DNA of 64,000 nt from Acetivibrio cellulolyticus CD2. GTDB lineage: Bacteria > Bacillota > Clostridia > Acetivibrionales > Acetivibrionaceae. The position numbers were made by a program, and so were the translations under genes. The notes below the pieces were generated by a model. That model was not told the origin of the DNA and ran no database searches. It worked only from the letters and a program-made list of their open reading frames with translations. The stretch is taken from assembly GCF_000179595.2 (NCBI RefSeq), contig NZ_JH556653.1, positions 399,964 to 463,963 of the forward strand, in the 5' to 3' direction. Below, piece by piece: positions 26,190 to 35,799 of this stretch; positions within the stretch are counted from its first letter, which is position 1; every line of letters begins with the position of its first letter.

Positions 26190-26957
26190 CTACTTTAGAT
26201 AAAACACATACTGCTTCTCACCTTTATCTTCAATTAACACCTGCGCAGAATTAATCTTAAAAATCCTATCAATTGCTTTACTCTCAAACACAGCTTGTGG
26301 TGTTTCATATATTACTACTTCTCCATTTTCCATCAAACAAATTTTATCTGAATAGGAAAGCGCATTACCTAAATCGTGAAGCACCATAATTATCGTTTTT
26401 CCCATCTGCTTTAACTTTTTTAGTATTTCTAGTATTTCAAGTTGATGATTAACGTCCAAATAGGTAGTTGGTTCATCTAAAAATATGATATCTGTATTCT
26501 GGGCTAAAACCATTGCAATATAAACCTTTTGACGCTGACCGCCGGAAAGCTCCTGAATATTTTTATCTATATATTTTTTTAGACTCATATTCTCTATAGC
26601 CTTTCTCACAATTTCCTTATCTTGTTTCTGTGGAGTACGGGAAAATCCCAAATATGGATATCTGCCGTGCATGACCAAATTAAAAACCGTTATATTAGGG
26701 ATCATTCTAAGCTGAGGTAAAAAGGAAACCTTCTTTGCAAGTTCCTTGTTTGATATGTTTGAAATATCTTTGCCACTTATAGTAACGTTTCCACGAAAAG
26801 GTGCTAATAAGTTTGACGCTGTTTTTAATAGGGTAGTCTTTCCACAACCATTTTTACCTACTATGCTTGTAATACTACCTCTTTCAAAACCTATATTTAT
26901 ATTTTTAATTACTTCAACTTTATTATATCCCGCAGTAACATTATTTAATTTAATCAT
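26190..26957 (-). CDS. FecE/BtuD-type ABC transporter ATPase
   Basis: A 255-aa ATPase of the iron-siderophore/cobalamin importer family: Walker A GKNGCGKTTLL, signature LSGGQRQKVYIAM, Walker B IIFLDEPTTYLD. Intact by eye. It overlaps the preceding permease remnant by 8 bases, the usual arrangement in fecBCDE-type operons. Because the binding protein and permease genes upstream have been fused by a deletion, this ATPase probably no longer has a working importer in this locus. Confidence 0.92.
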   Translation of the reverse strand: MIKLNNVTAGYNKVEVIKNINIGFERGSITSIVGKNGCGKTTLLKTASNLLAPFRGNVTISGKDISNISNKELAKKVSFLPQLRMIPNITVFNLVMHGRYPYLGFSRTPQKQDKEIVRKAIENMSLKKYIDKNIQELSGGQRQKVYIAMVLAQNTDIIFLDEPTTYLDVNHQLEILEILKKLKQMGKTIIMVLHDLGNALSYSDKICLMENGEVVIYETPQAVFESKAIDRIFKINSAQVLIEDKGEKQYVFYLK

Positions 26958-27519
26958 AAAGCAGACCTCTTTTGCCTTTTATTAATAAATAGATAAAGAA
27001 TGGACCTCCCAAGAACGACATGATAATACCAACCGGTATTTCATAAGGTGCAAAGATAACTCGCGCAAGTAAATCACACAACAAAGTGAAAATACCTCCT
27101 AATAATGCTGATGCTGGAAGTAAAATTCTATTATCATATCCGACCAAAAGCCTTGCTGCATGAGGAACAATTAGTCCAACAAATCCCAATAAGCCAGCAA
27201 AGCTTATAGCGCTGCCTGCTAGTATTGCTGCAAGAATTAAATAGATAAAGCGTAACCTAGCTGCATTCAAACCTAAGGATCTGGCAAGTGAAATTACTCT
27301 TTGAGGCTTGTCTTTCAAATTAACCTCATTGTTTAATGAATCAACAAAGCTATAATAATACGTAATAGTAGAAGCTTCTTTTGTCTGGACTTTGCATCCT
27401 GTAAGGAGCTGTGAAAACAAGCTAATTATAAGTACTATATAAACTACACTTACTATTGATTTGAAGTTATTAACTCTCAAGCTATTGTTAATTTTTCTAT
27501 TATTAAATACATTCTTCAT
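26950..27519 (-). pseudogene. Chimera of binding-protein N-terminus and permease C-terminus (internal deletion)
   Basis: The 189-aa reading frame begins as an exported metal/cobalamin-binding lipoprotein: hydrophobic signal, lipobox LLTGC, then SFVDSLNNEVNLKDKPQRVISL, typical of FecB/BtuF N-termini. At about residue 78-81 (near 27280) it switches in frame to the last 110 residues of a FecCD permease (SLGLNAARLRF, AGLLGFVGLIVPHAARLL, PYEIPVGIIMSFLGGPFF). The missing middle, most of the binding protein and about two thirds of the permease, must have been lost in one deletion. RBS GAGGTG remains, so the chimera may be expressed. Confidence 0.85.
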
Positions 27520-27602
27520 TTATTCACACCTCGTAGTTGTTTACTTCTTTTATCATATTACTTTAGCTATTCATTGTAAAATATAATTATGTAATTATTA
27601 TG

Positions 27603-27617
27603 ATAGGTATTACCTAT
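27603..27617. promoter_or_regulatory. LysR-type box, copy 2
   Basis: ATAGGTATTACCTAT, a 7-1-7 palindrome differing at one base from the box at 23019-23033. It lies 84 bp upstream of the ABC transporter remnant, linking it to the same LysR regulon. Confidence 0.75.
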
Positions 27618-27639
27618 AAATTTTTGTCTTCCCTATGAA

Positions 27640-27977
27640 GCAAGGTTGACTTCGAAGTTCATGAAAACGGAAAGACGATTGCCTTAGGAAAAGTAGTTGA
27701 ATTGGAGCCAGCGGATTTTAATGAAGTTGGAGCAAATATCAACAGTAGCAGTGAGAAGGTAAAAGCTTCTGAGCAAACCGATCAATCCAGTGACCTTGAT
27801 CTTATTTCAGCAGATAGCCGCGTTATTGTCACGCTAACCGATAGAGGAACTCAAAAAGTGAATGTAATTAAGAAAATTCGCTTCACTCAGGACTTTACTT
27901 GTTCGCTAGGGAACCCTATGGTTCCCTTCGACGGATGCTTGCTGCTATTTTTCTCGTTAAAATGCAAAAAACCTTGA
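27640..27977 (+). pseudogene. Gene fragment of unknown family, 3' end replaced by IS-like sequence
   Basis: An open frame without a credible start codon reads VDFEVHENGKTIALGKVVE and later VIVTLTDRGTQKVNVIKKIR. It then runs at about 27895 into sequence that is shared with the end of the IS1182-type remnant (27945-28010 versus 46595-46662). I do not recognise the protein. The KVNVIKKIR segment is faintly like the C-terminal domain of ribosomal protein L7/L12. It is a truncated gene. Confidence 0.5.
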
Positions 27978-28075
27978 TACACAAGGTTTTTTGACAAATT
28001 GTGACTAACAACTATGATTTTGATACAATTTTGCATTAATCGAATTCCGCTAAAAGTTTAGATTAATGCTAAATT
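27945..28075. repeat. Worn IS terminus
   Basis: The first 65 bases match the 3' end of the broken IS1182-type element at 46595-46662, including an AAAAAACCTTG/CAAGGTTTTTT hairpin. The following bases resemble 3275-3340. Confidence 0.55.
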
Positions 28076-28109
28076 GCAGTTACTACCACAGGAATTCCGG
28101 CATATTCTG

Positions 28110-31100
28110 TCAGTTAATCAATTTTGAATTTTGCAGAAGTCCGCGTACAATTACTGCAACTTCTGCCCTAGTTATGTTGTCTGTTAGCTCAAGTCTTTTT
28201 CCGTTCTTTCCCTTTACGATTCCAGTTTTCAAGCATGCTGATATACTCTCCTTTGACCAGTCTGCTGCTTCATCGGAATCTATAAAGACTTCAAGAATAC
28301 TTTTCATCTCACCGTCTTTAAAATCAACCTTCAATCCAGTTATCTTCATCGCTCTTGCGATCATAGTCATGGCCTGTTCACGGGTAATTTTGTCATTTGG
28401 TCTAAAATTACCGTTTCCGTGCCCTGCGATAATTCCATATTCATAAGCAGTTTCTATATATGAGCAATACCATTCATCAGAACCTACATCGGTAAACGGA
28501 TTCTTTCCTGTTCCAGATTTTAAGCCTAATCCTCTAACCACGATTGCCGCAAACTCGGCTCTGGTAATGTCTCTTTCAGGATCAAACGTATCTTCACTAA
28601 TACCGCTGATAATCAGTCTGGAGCTCATATCATTGACTTCATCTTTTGCCCAGTGGCCTTCAACATCCTTAAATGTTTTTGGACTCCAGATAACTGAGTA
28701 GGTACTATTAGTCAAGCTGTTGATTTTTGCATAATGCTTTCCATCAATAACTATTATCGTTGTAGGAACATGTGAAAATGTTCCGTCATAATTCAGCACA
28801 ATTCCTGTTGTGATTTTGCTCGGATCTACTCCCTCAGGAATTGCCAATGTCCTTTCCACATATCCGTTGAACTTAGATACATCAATGCTCTTATTTCCAT
28901 TTGTACAAGTTATTTCAAAATCAACCGGTTTTACAACTACTTGATAGTTATTTTTACTTGCTGTATTCTGAACTATTTTTACAGTATCCTGAGGAGCATC
29001 CGCAATTTTAACATTTACTGTGATTTCCTTTAATTGAACCTCTTTGCCTATTTGAGATGAAATGCTATCAATGTTAATCTGTGATGCCGGCAAAGTATAT
29101 GTCACATTATCGGTTTTAACCTCAAGGACTGCTTCTTTTACTTCCATATTCTTGACTGTCTGTCCATTCAACTCTCCAATAACAACATCTGCATCATTCT
29201 TTACAGGTATTGTAACAACTGCATTATTACCTTCTTTATTAAGTTTTTCTTCTATTTTTTTATCATCGACTGTAACCGTGATTACCGTCTTACCATCAAC
29301 CTTAATAGTTGATGCTGTTGCAACAGTTTCGGCTTTTCCATTCACCTGTATTTCAACATAATTTTCAGCAGGTTTGGTTGGTTCTGTCTGAGTAGTTGGT
29401 GTTGTGTGTGTTGTGCTACTTATAGGTGTATAAGGTGTAACTGCATTGGATACTGCCGATTCTGCACCATTCCCTACAGCATTGATTGCTTTGACTGTAA
29501 AGGTATAGGTGATGCCATTTTGTAGTCCTGTAACAGTTATAGTTTCTCCTGTGCCTGTTGCTGTTATGGATCCCGGATTTGAAGTCACAATATATCCTGT
29601 AATTGGGCTTCCTCCATTATCAGTCGGTGCTGTAAATGTAACCGTTGCCTTACCGTTACCTGCTGTAGCCGATACGTTTGTCGGAGCATCCGGCACAGTT
29701 TGCGGTGTTGCACTCAATTCATTGGAATTAACGCTGTCTCCATCTATACTTGTTGATCTTACAACAAAATAGTATATGGTTCCATTTGTTAGTTCAGTTA
29801 CATCACAGCTATATACTGATCCGGCAACTGTATTTGCTGGTATCGTATAAGAATCAGAGGTTGTGCTTGCATAAACCTTATATCCATTAGAACCTTCTGC
29901 TGCACTCCATGTAAGTGTAACACATCTGTCTCCTGCAACAGCACTCTGGAGAACAGGTGCTTCCAATGCCTGAGCTGTTTTTGTACCTGTCAGAAAAACA
30001 ATTCTATCTGGATTTTCTCCATTGGATATTATCACTTTTCCGGTATGTGTTCCACTTTCTGGTGGAACATAAGTTACATCAATGTCTCCGCTTGTACCCG
30101 CTGCCAGGGATTCCCCAATGTCCGATCTGTCAATGGTAAATGCACCTTCTACAGTAATATCATTGATTGTGATGGTATCCCCTGAAACATTGGTAATAGT
30201 AACTGTTTTGTTTAAATCATTGATATCCGCATCAAAAAAGAGATTACTGTTTGATACGTTCAGGGTATACCCAGTCAGCAAACCTGCATATACTTTCATA
30301 TAAACTTTCCCATCTGCCTTTTGGTATAAAAACATTACATCTCCATTGGTAGTATTGATTGCTGCATTTGCCATGGTAGATGCAGCAACTGTTGTAGCAC
30401 CTCCAAAGTTCTCACCCATATCGTTGCTTACTTCAAACAATACATTGCCTTCATTAGTGTATCCTGTAACTACATTCCCATAATTGTCCGCACTTAACGA
30501 CCTTCCCTGTTCAGAATCACAGACTCCAATGGAAGGACTGGTCTGTACTCCAGTGGACAGGTTGATTTTTTGAAAGTTCGTCCCCGAACCTGCAATCAGG
30601 AGATATTTGTTGATGCCACTGGAAGCAATGCTTCCAACAGAATACATAACACTTCCTCCGGGCACAACTGCTACTTCAAATGTTGCTCCATGATCAGTAC
30701 TCTTATAATATTTAATTGTTGGATCATCTTTTTGAACAATAACATCCCCCGTTGAGAAATCCACATGTACATCACTAAAAACCATTTGTTCATTAAAATC
30801 ATAGTGGGTAAAATCATCACCCTCGTTACCACTGGAATAGAAATTTTCGCCACACGAATCAATCATGTAAACGAAACTGCCATCTGTAGCCATATGAACA
30901 TTGCCTCCCATTTCTCCAAGTGTAATTGGCCCCACTGTTGCGGGAACAGAAAAGGTAGCTCCATCATCTGTACTTTTACTAAGCTTGATATTATTGTCTT
31001 CCACCCAACACACGTAAACAGTCCCAGCAGATGATACGGCAATTTCCGCCTCATATTTGGATTCATAAACTGATACACTGGCCGCAAAACTATCTCCATT

Positions 31101-31376
31101 ATCAGTACTTTTTGCAACACGTATACCCTCATTGCACTGATAAACAGCATAGATGGTACCATTTGGTGATACTGCAAGGTTTCTGGAGGTATTACCTTGT
31201 TCTATCGTGCAGTCTGTACCCGAATCACTAACCAGTACCTCCCCAAATCTGCTACTGTCAACTTCTGCAAATACAGGCTGTACTGGTAAAAACATAGCCA
31301 GAATACATACAATAACAATGAGCGAAAACGTACTTTTCATTCGCCTTTTCCCTCTTCTTTTTTGCTGCTTCAACAT
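28110..31376 (-). CDS. Exported SLH protein 1 (beta-propeller, FN3, SLH)
   Basis: A 1088-aa surface protein with a signal peptide (KSTFSLIVIVCILAMFLPVQPVFA). Residues about 40-370 carry at least four Asp-box motifs (KSTDNGDSF, KSTDDGATF, KSTDHGATF, SNDMGENF), indicating a sialidase-like beta-propeller. Next come a Hydin/ASPM-type Ig domain (about 375-475), two fibronectin III domains, a TTHTTPTTQTEPTKP linker, a 220-residue unnamed domain and three SLH repeats (GHWAKDEVNDM, DITRAEFAAIVVRGLG, KITREQAMTMIARAM). The SLH repeats anchor it to the cell wall. Its last 600 residues are a close paralogue of those of the protein at 47153-54556. RBS AAGGAGG. Confidence 0.93.
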   Translation of the reverse strand: MLKQQKRRGKRRMKSTFSLIVIVCILAMFLPVQPVFAEVDSSRFGEVLVSDSGTDCTIEQGNTSRNLAVSPNGTIYAVYQCNEGIRVAKSTDNGDSFAASVSVYESKYEAEIAVSSAGTVYVCWVEDNNIKLSKSTDDGATFSVPATVGPITLGEMGGNVHMATDGSFVYMIDSCGENFYSSGNEGDDFTHYDFNEQMVFSDVHVDFSTGDVIVQKDDPTIKYYKSTDHGATFEVAVVPGGSVMYSVGSIASSGINKYLLIAGSGTNFQKINLSTGVQTSPSIGVCDSEQGRSLSADNYGNVVTGYTNEGNVLFEVSNDMGENFGGATTVAASTMANAAINTTNGDVMFLYQKADGKVYMKVYAGLLTGYTLNVSNSNLFFDADINDLNKTVTITNVSGDTITINDITVEGAFTIDRSDIGESLAAGTSGDIDVTYVPPESGTHTGKVIISNGENPDRIVFLTGTKTAQALEAPVLQSAVAGDRCVTLTWSAAEGSNGYKVYASTTSDSYTIPANTVAGSVYSCDVTELTNGTIYYFVVRSTSIDGDSVNSNELSATPQTVPDAPTNVSATAGNGKATVTFTAPTDNGGSPITGYIVTSNPGSITATGTGETITVTGLQNGITYTFTVKAINAVGNGAESAVSNAVTPYTPISSTTHTTPTTQTEPTKPAENYVEIQVNGKAETVATASTIKVDGKTVITVTVDDKKIEEKLNKEGNNAVVTIPVKNDADVVIGELNGQTVKNMEVKEAVLEVKTDNVTYTLPASQINIDSISSQIGKEVQLKEITVNVKIADAPQDTVKIVQNTASKNNYQVVVKPVDFEITCTNGNKSIDVSKFNGYVERTLAIPEGVDPSKITTGIVLNYDGTFSHVPTTIIVIDGKHYAKINSLTNSTYSVIWSPKTFKDVEGHWAKDEVNDMSSRLIISGISEDTFDPERDITRAEFAAIVVRGLGLKSGTGKNPFTDVGSDEWYCSYIETAYEYGIIAGHGNGNFRPNDKITREQAMTMIARAMKITGLKVDFKDGEMKSILEVFIDSDEAADWSKESISACLKTGIVKGKNGKRLELTDNITRAEVAVIVRGLLQNSKLIN

Positions 31377-31814
31377 AATATAGCCTCCTTTTTTTCATGA
31401 TGATTATATACTCCACAAATCTCCCATTAATAACAAGGCTTATCAACAAACTAACAAGGAGAAGAACAATAATTAATCTAATCTTTATATATCTCTCATC
31501 TTCACCAACCTTCTCATAAGCTTCATATTGTTTTATCGGTTCAAGTAATTCATTAGATTATACGCATTTGTTAAATAAAGCAAACATTATTCGACTCACC
31601 AAAAGGTGATATTTGCCACAAATTGAGTTTTTCTATAATATCTTCACAAGAGGCCCCACACACTCAAAGAGTGTATCGCCTGCTCTATTTGCAAATTAAA
31701 TATTATTATAATTTTCTGTTCTTCTTATTGAAATGACAAGAATGATGAGATCTTTTTTACTAGAAATAAACTCCCTTTCAACAGTTGAGTGGAATTGATT
31801 AATTCTGAGGATAG
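31377..31814. other. Upstream region of SLH protein 1
   Basis: No convincing gene. On the minus strand a 100-codon open frame overlapping the SLH start encodes one hydrophobic segment (IIVLLLVSLLISLVI), but it has no start codon or ribosome site. A small ACACTC-AAA-GAGTGT stem lies near 31657-31673. Confidence 0.4.
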
Positions 31815-31988
31815 GCTTTTTTTAATTCTTCTGCTGTCATAAAACTGCCTGGATTCGACGCATCAAAGAAACAAAGATCTCAGTTAATTATCTCCGAATA
31901 CAAATCTTTAACTCCAAGAAACGGTAGATACTCTGATCAACAAATTAAAGCAAAAGAAGACTTCTATAAAAGGTTTATTGCATTATAA
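31815..31988 (+). pseudogene. 3' gene fragment with its own terminator
   Basis: An open frame of 57 codons without a start ends SLTPRNGRYSDQQIKAKEDF, then YKRFIAL and a stop, and is followed at once by a strong terminator (31987-32017). The sequence looks like real coding DNA, but I do not recognise the family. It is probably the tail of a gene lost by deletion or insertion. Confidence 0.5.
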
Positions 31989-32017
31989 AAGGACTACAAT
32001 ATAATTGTAGTCCTTTT
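31987..32017. terminator. Strong symmetric terminator
   Basis: AAAAGGACTACAAT pairs perfectly with ATTGTAGTCCTTTT over a 3-nt loop, followed by T on the plus strand. It directly follows the gene fragment and could also stop transcripts of the P-type ATPase gene coming from the other side. Confidence 0.75.
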
Positions 32018-32039
32018 TGGCTAATCTACTATCAAATGA

Positions 32040-32115
32040 TACAATGCACACCCCCCCTGTCAAAAGTTCAACGATTCTAGATAAGGGGTGTGCATTTTGG
32101 CTTAGGGGTGTGCAA
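32040..32115. repeat. IS-end-like GGGGTGTGCA repeats
   Basis: TGCACACCCC and two GGGGTGTGCA copies with TTCAACGATT between them. The same words recur near 37005-37025, 38370-38475, 38690-38735 and 46700-46745. Likely remnants of the ends of one or more insertion-sequence families (IS21-type termini are a possibility). Confidence 0.5.
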
Positions 32116-32227
32116 GATAAACAAGTATTACTCTTCATTGTATCGTTCTAATTGATGTAGTCGCTTATCCCTTTCTACCACTACAGACCAAGGAGGATAA
32201 GCCGATTCAGGTGCTTACTTATGTTTT

Positions 32228-34843
32228 TCAAGCCTTTTTATATTTAAAGACTCGACTAATACGTTTGATAACCTGAACAACAATAAGAGGCACTATTGAT
32301 AAAAGTGCAATGCTCATATATTGCTGATTCGTTAAGATACTTATTTCAAAGGTTTTATGCAAAGGCTGCAGGAACAACACCGCTGATAGCAAAAGAGTTC
32401 CTGATATCAATGCAAGGTAGCTATATTGATTAACCCATAAATTTTTCAAAGTAAGAGGTGCATCAAATCGGCAGTTCAAGCCATGTACAAGGCGAGATAA
32501 GCTTAATGTCGCAAAGGCCATTGTCATTCCTGCTCCCTGACCGCCATTTTGATAACCTAAATAATAAGCAATCATAGTGACAAGAGCAATAATTGACCCT
32601 TCTAAAAGCACATGTAGTCCAAAGGCCTTATCAAGAATTGGCTTCTTGGCATCTCTTGGCTTCTCTTTCATTAATCCCCCATAGGCTGGCTCGAGACCAA
32701 TGGCTATTGCAGGTAAACTGTCAGTTAAAAGATTTATAAAGAGTAAATGAACCGGGGAAAATGGTGCCGCCAAACCAACAACGGATGCATATACAACCGA
32801 CAAAATCCCTGCCGTATTGCCTGCCAACAAGAATCGTATAGCATTTTTGATGTTGCCAAAAATGCTACGGCCATTGTTTATCGCTTTGACAATAGTAGAG
32901 AAATTATCATCGGTTAAAACCATACTTGCAGCGTCTTTTGCAACTTCAGTCCCGGTAATACCCATAGCAATACCAATATCCGCCCTTTTGAGAGCCGGAG
33001 CATCATTAACACCATCCCCAGTCATGGCAACTACATGACCGAGAGCCTGCCATGCACTAACAATACGTATCTTGTGCTCCGGTGATACCCTCGCATAGAC
33101 GGATGTTTTAGGCACCAAAGCAATCAACTCCACCTCGGAAAGGTGTTCAATATCTGCTCCTTCAATTGCTTGTTCGCCTTCTTTTAGGATGCCGATTTGT
33201 CGCGCTATTGCAGATGCAGTGACCTTATGATCCCCAGTAATCATAATTGGTTTAATTCCAGCTTCCATACAGCTTTCAACAGCTGCTTTTGATTCAGCCC
33301 TTGGCGGATCCATCATGGCGACTAATCCAAAAAGAATCATCTCCTCTTCATGTGCAAAGGTTAAGGTTTGCTCCTCTACTTCTTTCCATGCAAAGGCTAA
33401 TACACGCAAGCCTTGATTGGCCAGTTCAAAGTTCATCTTATTATAAATGTCTTTATCCTGCTGTGTAATAGGACGAACACCTTCTGCTGTCTCAATATGT
33501 GATGAGCGTTCTAAAAGGACATCCATAGCTCCCTTAGTGAAAACGACAGCTTTGCCATCAATGTGCTGTAATGTAGTCATAAGCTTTCTATCGCTATCAA
33601 AGGGCAACTCTGAAATGCGTGGCGTAATTTCACGAACAATCAATTCGTCCAAATGAAAGCGTTCTCCAAGGTCAACCAAGGCAATTTCTGTTGGATCGCC
33701 AATTTCTTTCTCTTTCGTTGTAATTGCATCACTACATAAGAGCCCCGCAATTACAAGTTTATGATGAAGTCTATTTTCCTTATTTATATCATTAACATCA
33801 ATCAGCTTGTTATCTGTAAAAATCTTTTGAACTGTCATCTTGTTCTGCGTTAATGTACCTGTTTTATCAGAACATATTATTGATATACTTCCCAAGCTTT
33901 CCACGGAATGCAGCTTTCGAATGATCGCATTTTCTTCAGCCAGTTTTCTGGTACCCAGTGCAAGAACGATCGTAACGATTGAACTTAGTGCCTCTGGAAT
34001 TGCCGCTACTGCAAGGGATATGGAAAACATAAGTGAATCCATAACAGGCGTGCCTCTATACAGGCTCATCCCAAAGACGATGGCAGAAATAATGATGATC
34101 AGTAGAGCAAGCTTCTTTCCGAAACGATCCAGATTTTCCTCGAGCGGTGTGGCTTTTTCTTTAGCATTCTTTAACAGAGATGCAATGCGCCCTATTTCTG
34201 TACCTTTACCAACACCGGTGACCACAGCCCTTCCTCGACCATAGGTAACATGACTGCTGGAAAAAATCATATTCACTTGATCACCTATAGCTACATCATC
34301 TTTACTAATAGGCTCTGTTACTTTTTCTACACTAACCGACTCACCTGTTAAAGCACTTTCACTCACCTGCAAACTGTTACTTTCGATAAGTCTTGCATCT
34401 GCTGCGATAAAATCCCCAGCTTCAACAATCAAGATGTCACCAACAACAACGTCCGTAGAAGGAACTTCAATCACCTTGCTCTCACGCAGAACCTTTGAGC
34501 TTGGTGCCGAAAGAGCCTTCAGGCTTTTTAGTGATTGCTCAGCCTTAATATGCTGTACCGTACCAAGTAAAGCATTAAGAATTAGTACAGAAATAATGAC
34601 TAGTGTACTCTCCAATTTTCCCATCATTGCCGATACACCGGCTGCTATCATCAGTATGATAACAAGAAAGTCTTTAAACTGTGAGAAAAAAATAATAACA
34701 GGAGATTGACTCTTGCTTTCTTCAATTTGGTTGCTGCCATAGGTCTCGCGCTGTTTATTTATGTCTTTATTCGTTAAACCAGTAACCTGGCTATTTGTCT
34801 GTTTAACCACTTCTTCATACTTCATTTGGTAAAAAGATTTCAT
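32228..34843 (-). CDS. P-type cation ATPase (Ca2+ type)
   Basis: An 871-aa P2-type ATPase with ten membrane segments. Phosphorylation site ICSDKTGTLTQNK (about residue 325), TGES actuator loop (ALTGESVSVEK), PEALSSIVTI in M4, hinge TGDGVNDAPALKRADIGIAMG. The M4 PEAL and M6 NLLTDSLPAIAIGLEPA patterns match bacterial Ca2+-ATPases (LMCA1/YloB type). It exports calcium, or related cations, from the cytoplasm using ATP. Monocistronic; no clear regulator nearby. Confidence 0.95.
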   Translation of the reverse strand: MKSFYQMKYEEVVKQTNSQVTGLTNKDINKQRETYGSNQIEESKSQSPVIIFFSQFKDFLVIILMIAAGVSAMMGKLESTLVIISVLILNALLGTVQHIKAEQSLKSLKALSAPSSKVLRESKVIEVPSTDVVVGDILIVEAGDFIAADARLIESNSLQVSESALTGESVSVEKVTEPISKDDVAIGDQVNMIFSSSHVTYGRGRAVVTGVGKGTEIGRIASLLKNAKEKATPLEENLDRFGKKLALLIIIISAIVFGMSLYRGTPVMDSLMFSISLAVAAIPEALSSIVTIVLALGTRKLAEENAIIRKLHSVESLGSISIICSDKTGTLTQNKMTVQKIFTDNKLIDVNDINKENRLHHKLVIAGLLCSDAITTKEKEIGDPTEIALVDLGERFHLDELIVREITPRISELPFDSDRKLMTTLQHIDGKAVVFTKGAMDVLLERSSHIETAEGVRPITQQDKDIYNKMNFELANQGLRVLAFAWKEVEEQTLTFAHEEEMILFGLVAMMDPPRAESKAAVESCMEAGIKPIMITGDHKVTASAIARQIGILKEGEQAIEGADIEHLSEVELIALVPKTSVYARVSPEHKIRIVSAWQALGHVVAMTGDGVNDAPALKRADIGIAMGITGTEVAKDAASMVLTDDNFSTIVKAINNGRSIFGNIKNAIRFLLAGNTAGILSVVYASVVGLAAPFSPVHLLFINLLTDSLPAIAIGLEPAYGGLMKEKPRDAKKPILDKAFGLHVLLEGSIIALVTMIAYYLGYQNGGQGAGMTMAFATLSLSRLVHGLNCRFDAPLTLKNLWVNQYSYLALISGTLLLSAVLFLQPLHKTFEISILTNQQYMSIALLSIVPLIVVQVIKRISRVFKYKKA

Positions 34844-35019
34844 TCCAGTCCTCCGCGTATCAAAGTCAGCTTCTTAAGATACCTTCATCCCATTGAAAAA
34901 ATTCTGCAATAAGAATAGGGCTTATGCAAAATAGTATTGATTATACAAAGCCCTTTTATAAGTATACCTGAAGATACCTACTGCAATAAATCGGCTCTCT
35001 GTGGCTGATGTACCTAATA

Positions 35020-35113
35020 TCAACCAAGGGCCACATCAAGGGCCATCATTATCATAAAACCAATTGCAAATCCTATCGTCCCAATATTCGAAGCCTCAAA
35101 AAGATATATTGTT
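35020..35113 (-). pseudogene. ZIP metal transporter C-terminal remnant
   Basis: A 30-codon open stretch ends NIGTIGFAIGFMIMMALDVA plus LG and stop, the characteristic last membrane helix of ZIP-family divalent metal transporters. It is preceded in frame by a stop, so only the gene's tail survives, wedged between the P-type ATPase and TerB-like genes. Confidence 0.6.
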
Positions 35114-35126
35114 TAGACAAAAATTC

Positions 35127-35684
35127 TTATCTGCAAAATGAGCTTTCTATTTTATTTAATACTTCTTTTTCTTCTTTTGATATTGAGTTTATACCAAAAA
35201 ATCCCCCCTCAGCTTCTGCAACAAGGTTTACATGTAATAAAATTTCAGTTTTAAAATGCTTAATTTCTTCTTCGTTCATTTTTATACATAAAGATTTTAT
35301 ATAATGTTGCCATACGTCAAAAAGAGAGTCGATCGGTTTGCGACTAAGCCATTCTTCTAGCAATGCATAATCTACGCTTTCATCCGTCCACCCAAATTTG
35401 GCTACTGTATTTAAAATCATTGTTTTCTCATTGGTACTTACAACATTATCGGCCCATGCTACTTCAATGAGCGGAATAAGTGCAAGAGAAGCAAGTGTTT
35501 CAGGTCTAATATTTAATGCTATAAATTTATCCAAAATCATTTCATCTTGAATACCTGAAACCTGCTTAAGTGATTCTTTGGTTTCCTTCATTGCTTGCAT
35601 TTCCCTGTATTTTTCCCGTATGCGTGCGTTTTCTTTGAAGAAAAACAGCTCTTCCAGACTGTTTTTATAGTTTGAGTTTTCCAT
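35127..35684 (-). CDS. TerB-like cytosolic protein
   Basis: A 185-aa helical protein from ATG 35684, with GAGGAGG upstream. The central segment LASLALIPLIEVAWADNVVSTNEKTMILNTVAKFG is the acidic TerB-type metal-binding-like motif. A coiled N-terminus (ARIREKYREMQAMKETKESLKQ) and acidic C-terminus follow. It lies downstream of perR-rbr, so it may belong to the same oxidative-stress transcript. Just upstream (35728-35745) a five-codon ORF MSNDK with its own perfect ribosome site precedes it. Function unknown. Confidence 0.7.
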   Translation of the reverse strand: MENSNYKNSLEELFFFKENARIREKYREMQAMKETKESLKQVSGIQDEMILDKFIALNIRPETLASLALIPLIEVAWADNVVSTNEKTMILNTVAKFGWTDESVDYALLEEWLSRKPIDSLFDVWQHYIKSLCIKMNEEEIKHFKTEILLHVNLVAEAEGGFFGINSISKEEKEVLNKIESSFCR

Positions 35685-35799
35685 AGTATACCTCCTCATT
35701 TTTTGTTCAAGTATTTTACTTATCGTTTGACATGTAAATTCCTCCTTTAATTTTATTTTTATATTAAGCTATAAGCTTAAATACCTTACATGAATCAAA

